Part shown: positions 8,477-15,841 of the stretch, in pieces | How positions within the stretch are numbered: position 1 is the stretch's first letter | Layout: each line of letters opens with the position of its first letter | Origin: Lachnospiraceae bacterium | GTDB lineage: Bacteria > Bacillota > Clostridia > Lachnospirales > Lachnospiraceae | Reading direction: 5' to 3' | Length of the DNA stretch: 32,609 nucleotides | Assembly (NCBI GenBank): GCA_017460885.1 | Contig: JAFUAB010000038.1 | Location: 1-32,609, forward strand | The notes under the pieces: generated by a model | What the model was told of the DNA's origin: nothing | Database searches by the model: none | Seen by the model: only the letters and a program-made list of their open reading frames with translations | Program-made: the position numbers and the translations under genes

Positions 8477-9577
8477 TTAAAGCACATTATTCCCGAAAGA
8501 CTCTTTGATCCGGGCGGCAAAATCCGTCATAGTCTGTCCGTCCTCACGGCGAATGGAACTGATCTCGGGTTCAAAAGAGGGGGAAGCCTCCTCTGCCGCC
8601 TCATGTATCAGCTGACTTGCCATCTTAACGGCGGAGCTTCTGATCTTACCGGTCAGCATCACGTACAGTCCCTTACCCATGGTTATGATAAAGCATTCCG
8701 GGATCTTATATTCATTCATGATCCCCGCAAGTCCTTCGGCGTTATCCGGAGAGGAAACAAGTATCGCATTTCCGTCCTTCAGTCCGTCGCGATCCCAGCA
8801 GCCGCTGATATAGTCCAGATACTCACTGTTGTAGAAGCCGGTCCGAAAATCAATATATCTGTCTCTTCTCTTCATGGCAAAATACGTCAGTATCACACCG
8901 AAGCCGAGAAATGATGCGTCGTAGAACCGGAACAGTGCTCCGAACAGGAACGGGATAATAAACGCTCCCAGCCGCAGAAAGCTCGGTTCTCTGGTTTCCT
9001 TCTGATGCTTATGAACCAGATAGATCGCTGTCGCGATATACCCTATTTCGATGAAAAGCTTGCAGATATGCATCACATGTTCACCTGTATCGGACCACGG
9101 CCATACGCCAAAGGTTCCTGCATCCAGAAAATCATGTATGATATCCAGCACTACGACGATCACGATAGGCAGAGCCGCATGACGGTAACGTCTGCGTATA
9201 TGATCGGGGCTGTAATACAGGCTGTAATCCACACAGATCAGCCACTGCAGTATTATCGACAGATAGAGTATCTCGTTGAGAGTCAGCGCAATATAAAATG
9301 CATAATCCGCCCATCTGGCAGGCACCGCCACCAACGGTACAAGAAGCATATCCAGCACATTCTGGCTGAAAACAAGAACACATTCCCAAAAGATCAGCTT
9401 GTCCTGTATTCTTTTTCTCTCCCGGAGCGGCTTGTTAAGCAGCACCAGAAGCACAACTCCTACGGCAGCGGCAAGCTCCAGATAAAACGAACTCCAGAAA
9501 ACAATAGTGTCAAACAGCTCGTTTCCCGTATCGCTATACAAAAGGGAAGCTATCAGATAATCCCAAAAAGTCTTCAT
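8477..9577 (-). CDS. Multi-pass membrane protein with degenerate GGDEF-like tail
   Basis: 366 aa from an ATG one base after the stop of the response regulator gene, with GAGG upstream; longer frames into that gene are rejected. The first about 245 residues contain six or seven hydrophobic segments. After FAMKRRDRYIDF comes RTGFYNSEYLDYI, resembling the DxLTGxxNR start of diguanylate cyclase domains. The tail of only about 115 residues has no GG(D/E)EF signature and is unlikely to make c-di-GMP. It may be a membrane sensor with an inactive, binding-only domain. Tight coupling to the response regulator suggests a shared pathway. The GGDEF relationship is tentative. Confidence 0.7.
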   Translation of the reverse strand: MKTFWDYLIASLLYSDTGNELFDTIVFWSSFYLELAAAVGVVLLVLLNKPLRERKRIQDKLIFWECVLVFSQNVLDMLLVPLVAVPARWADYAFYIALTLNEILYLSIILQWLICVDYSLYYSPDHIRRRYRHAALPIVIVVVLDIIHDFLDAGTFGVWPWSDTGEHVMHICKLFIEIGYIATAIYLVHKHQKETREPSFLRLGAFIIPFLFGALFRFYDASFLGFGVILTYFAMKRRDRYIDFRTGFYNSEYLDYISGCWDRDGLKDGNAILVSSPDNAEGLAGIMNEYKIPECFIITMGKGLYVMLTGKIRSSAVKMASQLIHEAAEEASPSFEPEISSIRREDGQTMTDFAARIKESFGNNVL

Positions 9578-9578
9578 A

Positions 9579-10247
9579 TTATACCTCGAATTTGTACCCC
9601 ATGCCCCATATCGTCTTGATACATTCGCCCTTATCTCCCATTTTTGCGCGAAGCTTTTTGACATGGGTATCTATCGTGCGGGCATCTCCAAAATAATCAT
9701 AGTTCCAAACAGCGTCCAGTATTTTTTCTCTCGACAGAGCGATCCCCTGATTTTTCATAAAAAACTCCAGGAGTTCAAATTCCTTGAAGCTGAGTTCTAC
9801 AGGCACACCGTCAATGGTAACGATGTGAGCCGCCTTGTCCATGCGTATACCGCCGGTCTCAATTACGGGATCCTCTTCTCCGGCTCCGCTGCGCCTCAGT
9901 ATCGCATCCACACGCGCTACCAGGATCTTGGGACTGAAGGGCTTGGATATGTATTCATCCACCCCGAGTTCAAAGCCTGTAAGCTCATCACGTTCCTCAC
10001 CCTTTGCGGTAAGCAGGATGATCGGCACCCGGGAATACTCCCGGATCTGTCTGACAAGCTCCCAGCCGTCGAGCCTCGGCATCATCACATCACTTATTAT
10101 CAGGTCGAAGTCATTGGTCTCAAAAAAAAGATCACAGGCCTCCATTCCATCGGCCGCCTCCGTAACATTGTGTCCGTCCCTGACCAGAAAATCCCTGACC
10201 AGTTTTCTCATTCTGCTCTCATCATCAACTACCAGTATCCTGCTCAT
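9579..10247 (-). CDS. OmpR/PhoB-family response regulator
   Basis: 222 aa. The receiver domain (1-120) has acidic D8/D9, phospho-acceptor D53 in LIISDVMMPRLDGWE, T in LLTAKGEE and the conserved K in EYISKPFSP. The winged-helix DNA-binding domain (about 130-222) has LSFKEFELLEF and TIDTHVKKLRAKMGD. The start was chosen at the MSRILVVDD methionine, which has GGAG 7 nt upstream and overlaps the previous gene by 23 bp. No histidine kinase gene is adjacent; its neighbours are an HD-GYP receptor and membrane proteins, so the phosphodonor is unknown. Confidence 0.93.
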   Translation of the reverse strand: MSRILVVDDESRMRKLVRDFLVRDGHNVTEAADGMEACDLFFETNDFDLIISDVMMPRLDGWELVRQIREYSRVPIILLTAKGEERDELTGFELGVDEYISKPFSPKILVARVDAILRRSGAGEEDPVIETGGIRMDKAAHIVTIDGVPVELSFKEFELLEFFMKNQGIALSREKILDAVWNYDYFGDARTIDTHVKKLRAKMGDKGECIKTIWGMGYKFEV

Positions 10248-10851
10248 CCCGGTTCTCCAATTCATCCAAAAGGTCTTCGGTATTCAGCTCATGAGGCGGC
10301 GGTGAAACCAGTTCAAGCTCCCGCTCCTTTTTGCGAACCCGGTCTTCCCTGTCTTTGATATTCTGTTCCCACTCTGCATAATCATTGACTATTGCATGAC
10401 GATAATTGATCATATTGGGCGTTTCGGCTCTGATCGCGATCACAAACATGACTATGACAAGGATCGCAAGCACTCCGATACACATCACTGACAGCACGTA
10501 TTTGCGTCTGTAAATATCCTTTTTCTTCTTAGGCGGCTTGATACGGTCTATCATCCTGACCGGTTCTTCTTCTTTGGCAAAGACATTATACAGTGGGACA
10601 GGTCTGATAAGCTCCTCGGAAAACCCATTATCGGTCATAAGCCTCTTGAGCCGGCTTAGATAATCCCAGCCAACCGGCGTCCGGAACATCTTGGTATCCA
10701 GCGCTCTGTTATACAGCTGCTGAACCTTGGCAATATTGGCATAATTCATATTCTCGTCCAGATATTTGATCCTTGCCTGCTCTTCCCTGGCCAGATCCGC
10801 ATCGGCAGCTGTGCCGAATATATATCCGCCTACTATCAGTTCATTATTCAT
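10225..10851 (-). CDS. Single-pass membrane protein of unknown function
   Basis: 208 aa. The N-terminal about 115 residues are soluble and charged (starts MNNELIVGGYIFGTAADADL, with a helical stretch about 20-75). A basic PPKKKKDIYRRKY precedes one membrane helix (about 119-140, VLSVMCIGVLAILVIVMFVI), and the tail is acidic and coiled-coil-like. The start overlaps the HD-GYP stop by 8 bp (ATGAATAA), and its own 3' end overlaps the response regulator. It is therefore translationally embedded between receptor and regulator, suggesting an accessory or signal-transfer role; this is inference. I do not recognise a domain. Confidence 0.85.
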   Translation of the reverse strand: MNNELIVGGYIFGTAADADLAREEQARIKYLDENMNYANIAKVQQLYNRALDTKMFRTPVGWDYLSRLKRLMTDNGFSEELIRPVPLYNVFAKEEEPVRMIDRIKPPKKKKDIYRRKYVLSVMCIGVLAILVIVMFVIAIRAETPNMINYRHAIVNDYAEWEQNIKDREDRVRKKERELELVSPPPHELNTEDLLDELENRDEQDTGS

Positions 10852-13800
10852 GATCTTCAGTCGTCCCGGTCTCTGCTACTATATTTGTTCTGCCGTAAAT
10901 GTTTTCACTGATATAAGCATCCACGGTTTCCTTATCAAGTTTGTTCTCATCCGCGAGCTCAACAAGAGCATCCACTACCTCCCCCTCAAGCTGTGTATCC
11001 CGAACTCTCTTAAGCTCCTCGATAACATCCGAAAGCCGCATCTGCTTACGATATGGTCTGGTGGAATACATCGCATCAAAGGTGTCTGCCACAGCGATAA
11101 GTCTGGCAACCTCGGGAATCTCCTGTCCTTTGAGTCCGTAAGGATATCCCCTTCCATCCAGTCTTTCGTGATGATACCCGGCACCCACAGCCAGATCGGG
11201 ACCTATATTGACATCCTCCAGCAGCTTCTCACCCACTTCGGCATGTGTCTTCATGATCTCGAATTCTTCGTCATTCAGTGCCGCGCCTTTATTAAGAATG
11301 GCATCCGGTATGTTTATCTTACCTATGTCATGCACAAGAGCGATATGGTAGATCGCATTGATCTGTTCCTCGGTGTAGCCCCTCTTTGCCGAGAGCTTCT
11401 CCGCAAGCATTCGGGAATAATACGCAACCCTGAAGGAATGTCCCTGATTCTCCGTGTCTCTCAGATCCACGCATTTTGCAAACGTATGCATGATCTGGTC
11501 GATAAATGCCTTATCCTCTTCCTGTTTCTTAAGAAGGGCCTGCGTACGCTTCTGGAAATACTTCCAGATGAGAAGTGAAACCACGCCGAGCCCGGCAGTC
11601 ATGACCAGTATCCAGAATATCAGGTTCTCATAAATGGAAGCAGCCTTTACTATCTCGATGGATTCCGATTTCTCTATCTCTCCTGTCCTGCTGTTAAGCA
11701 GGTTCAGATGAAAGATATATCTGCCGCCATCCAGGTTGGTATAGCTGATGTTCTTCAGATCCGATTTGGTAGACGGGATCGGCCCCTCGTCAAAGTTTTC
11801 AAGCCAGTAGCTGACCCTCGGATTACCCAGTCCATAGGTCAGTACATATGCGTTGATGGCAAGTCTTCTGCTGCCGGAGGGCATGGAAACCGTTTTGCTG
11901 TCTGAAATATATACCGCCTGATCATCGATCTCAACCGACGGAACCGAGAGCAGGACCGAATCCGTATGGGAATCATCCTCGCTGATATCGACCATGCATA
12001 CTCCGGTCGTACCCGATATGTAAAGGTGCAGGTTCTCATCCAGATAGCTTCTCGAATTACCCGTGGAAATATACGGCAGCCCGCTTCTGTTATTGTAAAA
12101 GCTGTATTCTATATTCTCGTTGGCTATCAGTTCCGAAGCCTTGGTGATATAAACGCCGTTGGAGGAAAGGATCCACGCAGCGTCGTCATTGTCAAAGTAA
12201 ATGTCATAGTTGTTGGAGTAAGGGAAACTGGTAACCGCAACAGCCCTGTCATCTCTGATATACTGGATCGAATTGGAAGTGATGAGCCAGAATACATCTC
12301 TGACAGCATCGTATTTTATCCTCATTATGACACCGCTGGTCAGACCGTCATCGAATCCGAGCCGTGACACCCTGTCACCGTCAACCACGTATATGCCGTC
12401 TCCGTCACTTCCAAGAAAAAGCCTTCCGTCAGGTCCTTCCTCCACAGACAGGATCTCCTCTGTACTGATCCCGTCCTCCTGCCCGTAATGATCCGTTATC
12501 CTGCCGTTTTGGATGATAAAAAGTCCGTTGCTGGTGGCTGCCGCTATGCTTCCGTCACTGCGCTGCATCATGGTGCGGACGTGATTGGAGGTAAGCCCGT
12601 TTTCGTTATTGTATTGGTTGATAATGCCGGAGACAGGATCGTATTCCAACAGTCCAAGCTCGCCTCGCGTACATAGCCACAGGTGACCTGAGCTGTCGTT
12701 TTTGATGCATCTGATCCGCACATCATCCAGCATCTGCGTAAGCTCATTGGTTTCCCTGTCATAATCTGAGGCATCGAGTATGACCAGACCTGTATCGGTA
12801 CCGAGATACAGCTTGCCTGAATTTATACAGGTGGAATTGATAACGAGCTTATCCAGATCCGCCAGCTGGCTGATATCAGTAAACCGGTCGGGCACAAGTT
12901 CCATAACTCCCTGTCTGGTGGATGTGAACCACATATTGCCCTCATGATCTATCATGATGTTACCGATGGAATTGTTCATCGGGATATCGTCCAGCTCGTG
13001 GTATTTATCCTCTTCATCAAAATATCCCACACCGTTTGTGGCGGCTACCCAGAGCTTATCATCGATCTGAAGCAGGGCATTTATGTTTTTTTGCGGATCC
13101 GCGGATCTGCGTTCAGTGATCTTAAGCCTGACTCCAAAGTTGACCGTCAGGACATCGGAGCCGGTCGTACCCATATATACAACTCCGGTCTCCTCATTGT
13201 CAGGATACAGGGCATTAACGGGATCATCGCCGAACTGGGACGGATTATAGAATCCGCTTATCCTCAGATCCTTCATCGTGAACACAGCGCCGTTCATGGT
13301 GAGGCCGTAGATCGTGCCGGAGCGGTCACCGACCAGAGCGGTGATATATTCGGAATTAACCTGCGGATCATTTATCGCATGCAATTCGAGAGTATCCTTG
13401 TCTACATATCCAAGTCCCTGGGTCGTAGCAACTATGATATTACCATCGCTATCCTCACACAGATCCCGGATGGAATGGGATTTGAGTTCATCCACCCTGC
13501 CGTATGCCGTGATCTCGCCATGATCATAGAGAGCAAGACCGTTCTCGTTGGTCCCCACCCAGATCCTGTCCTTAGAGTCTGTACACAGACTGAAAACGCT
13601 TGAAATTCCGGATGATGAATCAAATCTGTAGAAGGAGGATCCATCGTAACGTATAAAGCCGCTGTAGCCTCCCAGCCAGATAAAGCCGTCGGAGCTCTGA
13701 ACTATGGCATTTGCCTCTGAGGTAGGCAGTCCGCTGGTGGAATCATACAGTATAGCGGTATAGTCATTACCGCTGCTCAATATATCACGTCTCTCACCGG

Positions 13801-13906
13801 CTGCAGCAGATCCCCTTAGTGAATTCAGCGAAAAAAAGGCAACAATAACCGATATGATGACCGCTAATGATGTAATACCCTTTAAAATCGGCTTGACCGC
13901 TTTCAT
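10844..13906 (-). CDS. HD-GYP receptor with extracellular beta-propeller and Y_Y_Y domain
   Basis: 1020 aa. A signal-anchor segment (about 8-28) is followed by about 600 residues of repeated blades of the Reg_prop type (DGFIWLGGYSGFIRYDG, DRIWVGTNENGLALYD and similar), then a Y_Y_Y-like beta-sandwich (about 650-740). A second membrane helix (about 762-785), a short coiled coil and an HD-GYP domain with HDIGK and HHERLDGRGYP follow. HD-GYP domains hydrolyse c-di-GMP, and metal-binding HD and GYP residues are present. The propeller/Y_Y_Y sensor is best known on histidine kinases; here the output is a phosphodiesterase. The start was placed at the ATG with GGAG 7 nt upstream. First gene of the four- or five-gene signalling unit. 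Confidence 0.92.
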   Translation of the reverse strand: MKAVKPILKGITSLAVIISVIVAFFSLNSLRGSAAAGERRDILSSGNDYTAILYDSTSGLPTSEANAIVQSSDGFIWLGGYSGFIRYDGSSFYRFDSSSGISSVFSLCTDSKDRIWVGTNENGLALYDHGEITAYGRVDELKSHSIRDLCEDSDGNIIVATTQGLGYVDKDTLELHAINDPQVNSEYITALVGDRSGTIYGLTMNGAVFTMKDLRISGFYNPSQFGDDPVNALYPDNEETGVVYMGTTGSDVLTVNFGVRLKITERRSADPQKNINALLQIDDKLWVAATNGVGYFDEEDKYHELDDIPMNNSIGNIMIDHEGNMWFTSTRQGVMELVPDRFTDISQLADLDKLVINSTCINSGKLYLGTDTGLVILDASDYDRETNELTQMLDDVRIRCIKNDSSGHLWLCTRGELGLLEYDPVSGIINQYNNENGLTSNHVRTMMQRSDGSIAAATSNGLFIIQNGRITDHYGQEDGISTEEILSVEEGPDGRLFLGSDGDGIYVVDGDRVSRLGFDDGLTSGVIMRIKYDAVRDVFWLITSNSIQYIRDDRAVAVTSFPYSNNYDIYFDNDDAAWILSSNGVYITKASELIANENIEYSFYNNRSGLPYISTGNSRSYLDENLHLYISGTTGVCMVDISEDDSHTDSVLLSVPSVEIDDQAVYISDSKTVSMPSGSRRLAINAYVLTYGLGNPRVSYWLENFDEGPIPSTKSDLKNISYTNLDGGRYIFHLNLLNSRTGEIEKSESIEIVKAASIYENLIFWILVMTAGLGVVSLLIWKYFQKRTQALLKKQEEDKAFIDQIMHTFAKCVDLRDTENQGHSFRVAYYSRMLAEKLSAKRGYTEEQINAIYHIALVHDIGKINIPDAILNKGAALNDEEFEIMKTHAEVGEKLLEDVNIGPDLAVGAGYHHERLDGRGYPYGLKGQEIPEVARLIAVADTFDAMYSTRPYRKQMRLSDVIEELKRVRDTQLEGEVVDALVELADENKLDKETVDAYISENIYGRTNIVAETGTTEDHE

Positions 13907-14035
13907 AACAGCACTCCGTTTGTACATACTCATACAAAGTTATGCTATCACAAAAGCGGTCAAAATACCATAGAAATATCGGTTTTGTGCAATGACAGTA
14001 TATCAAATTTTATGCGAAATTTAAGGCAAAACCGC

Positions 14036-15412
14036 TTATACGGGAACCTTAGGCAGTCTGGCGATCGAAGCCGCGATATCCTCATCGGTAGGGATCACAT
14101 CGTCCATTTCACCGTCGTTGTACTTCTGATAAGCCACGAGATCGAAATAGCCTGTACCGGTCAGACCGAATACTATGGTCTTTTCCTCTCCCGTCTCCTT
14201 GCATTTAAGGGCTTCATCGATCGCCGCGCGGATGGCATGTGAGCTCTCCGGTGCGGGAAGTATGCCTTCGGTGCGTGCGAACTGCTCAGCTGCCTCAAAT
14301 ACGCTGGTCTGCTCTACGCTTACCGCCTCCATATATCCGTCATGATACAGCTGTGAAAGTATGGTGCTCATACCGTGGAACCTGAGTCCGCCGGCATGAT
14401 TTGCGGAAGGTATGAAGCTGCTGCCGAGCGTATACATCTTTGCCAGAGGACATATCATACCGGTATCGCAAAAGTCATATGCGAAGGTTCCGCGTGTAAA
14501 GCTCGGGCACGACGCAGGCTCAACGGCTATGATACGGTAATCTGCCTCTCCCCTTAGCTTCTCACCCATGAACGGAGCTATCAGGCCTCCGAGGTTCGAA
14601 CCGCCTCCTGCGCATCCGATGATTATGTCGGGCCTGATACCATATTTATCCAGAGCCGTCTTGGTCTCGAGGCCGATCACCGACTGATGAAGAAGTACCT
14701 GGTTCAAAACGCTTCCGAGTACATATCTGTAGCCGGGATTTTTGGTTGCTACCTCCACCGCTTCGGAGATCGCGCATCCAAGGCTTCCGGTAGTGCCGGG
14801 ATGCTCAGCGAGTATCTTCTTTCCTATCTCGGTAGTTTCCGAAGGTGAAGGAACGACCGAGGCTCCGTAGGTTCTCATCACCTCTCTGCGGAAGGGCTTC
14901 TGCTCGTATGAAACCTTGACCATATATACCTTGCAGTCCAGGTCGAAATATGAGCATGCCATCGAAAGTGCCGTACCCCACTGACCGGCCCCGGTCTCGG
15001 TGGTCACACCCTTAAGGCCCTGCTTCTTAGCGTAATATGCCTGAGCGATCGCCGAGTTGAGCTTGTGACTTCCGCTGGTATTATTGCCCTCGAATTTGTA
15101 ATAGATCTTAGCCGGAGTACCGAGCTTCTCCTCCAGGCAGTAAGCCCTGACAAGAGGTGAGGGTCTGTACATCTTGTAGAAATCCCTGATCTCAGTGGGG
15201 ATCTCTATAAAGGGTGTTGTCTCATCAAGCTCCTGACGAACCAGTTCCTCACAGAAAATAGGTGACAGCTCTTCTGCGGTCAGAGGCTTACCGGTACCGG
15301 GATTAAGAAGAGGAGCAGGCTTATTTTTCATGTCTGCCCTCAGGTTATACCAGGTTTTAGGCATCTCGTCTTCATTCAGGTAGATTTTGTAAGGGATTGT
15401 CTGATCTTTCAT
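14036..15412 (-). CDS. trpB: Tryptophan synthase beta chain, TrpB2 type
   Basis: 458 aa, a PLP enzyme that joins indole and serine to give tryptophan. The length and N-terminal YNLRADMKNKPAPLLNPGTG fit the TrpB2 class rather than classic TrpB (about 400 aa). The PLP lysine is K117 in NNTSGSHKLNSA; the phosphate loop is GCAGGGSNLGG; ETGAGQWG is the usual active-site loop. No trpA or other trp gene is nearby, as often for TrpB2, which can act on free indole. Upstream frame extension is rejected because AGGAGG lies 6 nt before the chosen ATG. A tryptophan T-box controls it. Confidence 0.94.
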   Translation of the reverse strand: MKDQTIPYKIYLNEDEMPKTWYNLRADMKNKPAPLLNPGTGKPLTAEELSPIFCEELVRQELDETTPFIEIPTEIRDFYKMYRPSPLVRAYCLEEKLGTPAKIYYKFEGNNTSGSHKLNSAIAQAYYAKKQGLKGVTTETGAGQWGTALSMACSYFDLDCKVYMVKVSYEQKPFRREVMRTYGASVVPSPSETTEIGKKILAEHPGTTGSLGCAISEAVEVATKNPGYRYVLGSVLNQVLLHQSVIGLETKTALDKYGIRPDIIIGCAGGGSNLGGLIAPFMGEKLRGEADYRIIAVEPASCPSFTRGTFAYDFCDTGMICPLAKMYTLGSSFIPSANHAGGLRFHGMSTILSQLYHDGYMEAVSVEQTSVFEAAEQFARTEGILPAPESSHAIRAAIDEALKCKETGEEKTIVFGLTGTGYFDLVAYQKYNDGEMDDVIPTDEDIAASIARLPKVPV

Positions 15413-15504
15413 GGATTTCCTCCTTCTGCGGAAAATCTCCGCTTGAACCTGCTGATTAAATGTCATCTCATCAGCTTCTTCGGGACAGGACGACGGCTCT
15501 GCGA

Positions 15505-15780
15505 CAAAAAAACCTGTCCCTACAGTAGTAACTGCTGGGACAGGTTAAAATATCCTGCGGTGCCACCCGGCTTGGTGCATATCTGCACCCTCTCTGCGCA
15601 TACATGACAATATGCCGGACTTTGATCACGGAGATCCTCACTCCGTCTCCCATACTCTGCCGGATCACTCCGGTATTTCCGGTCGCCCTCTGAAGTCCAT
15701 TCAACATCACACTTAACGCTGCGATCTCACCATCCGCAACTCTCTCATGATAAGGAGGTAATGCCTACTCACTCTTCATC
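15505..15780 (-). promoter_or_regulatory. Tryptophan T-box riboswitch with terminator
   Basis: Reading the minus strand, the T-box core GGGTGGCACCGCAGG lies at 15568-15554. The antiterminator can form as GGG/CCC plus GCAGG/CCTGT around the 7-nt bulge TGGCACC that binds the tRNA end. The competing terminator is CCTGTCCC (15544-15537) with GGGACAGG (15520-15513), followed by seven Ts. In stem I the specifier-like loop contains GAATGGACT, with codon TGG at 15699-15697, matching tRNA-Trp and the trpB target. The 5' GATGAAGAGTGAGTAG resembles the base of stem I. Uncharged tRNA-Trp should allow readthrough. Confidence 0.95.
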
Positions 15781-15794
15781 AACGGTTTAAAAGA

Positions 15795-15823
15795 AAATAA
15801 CACATCAATCGTAAAAGTGTCAA
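15795..15823 (-). promoter_or_regulatory. Promoter of the T-box/trpB transcript
   Basis: Perfect TTGACA (15823-15818) and TTATTT (15800-15795) separated by 17 nt, upstream of the T-box stem I on the minus strand. Confidence 0.8.
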
Positions 15824-15841
15824 CAGATTTTATAAATTTTT

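Noticed and set aside
9578-9664. Longer start for the degenerate-GGDEF membrane protein
   Set aside because: It would overlap the response regulator gene by 86 bp; the ATG one base after that stop has the ribosome site.
15413-15466. Longer trpB N-terminus
   Set aside because: AGGAGG directly before the internal ATG decides the start; the extra residues are basic and unlike the family.
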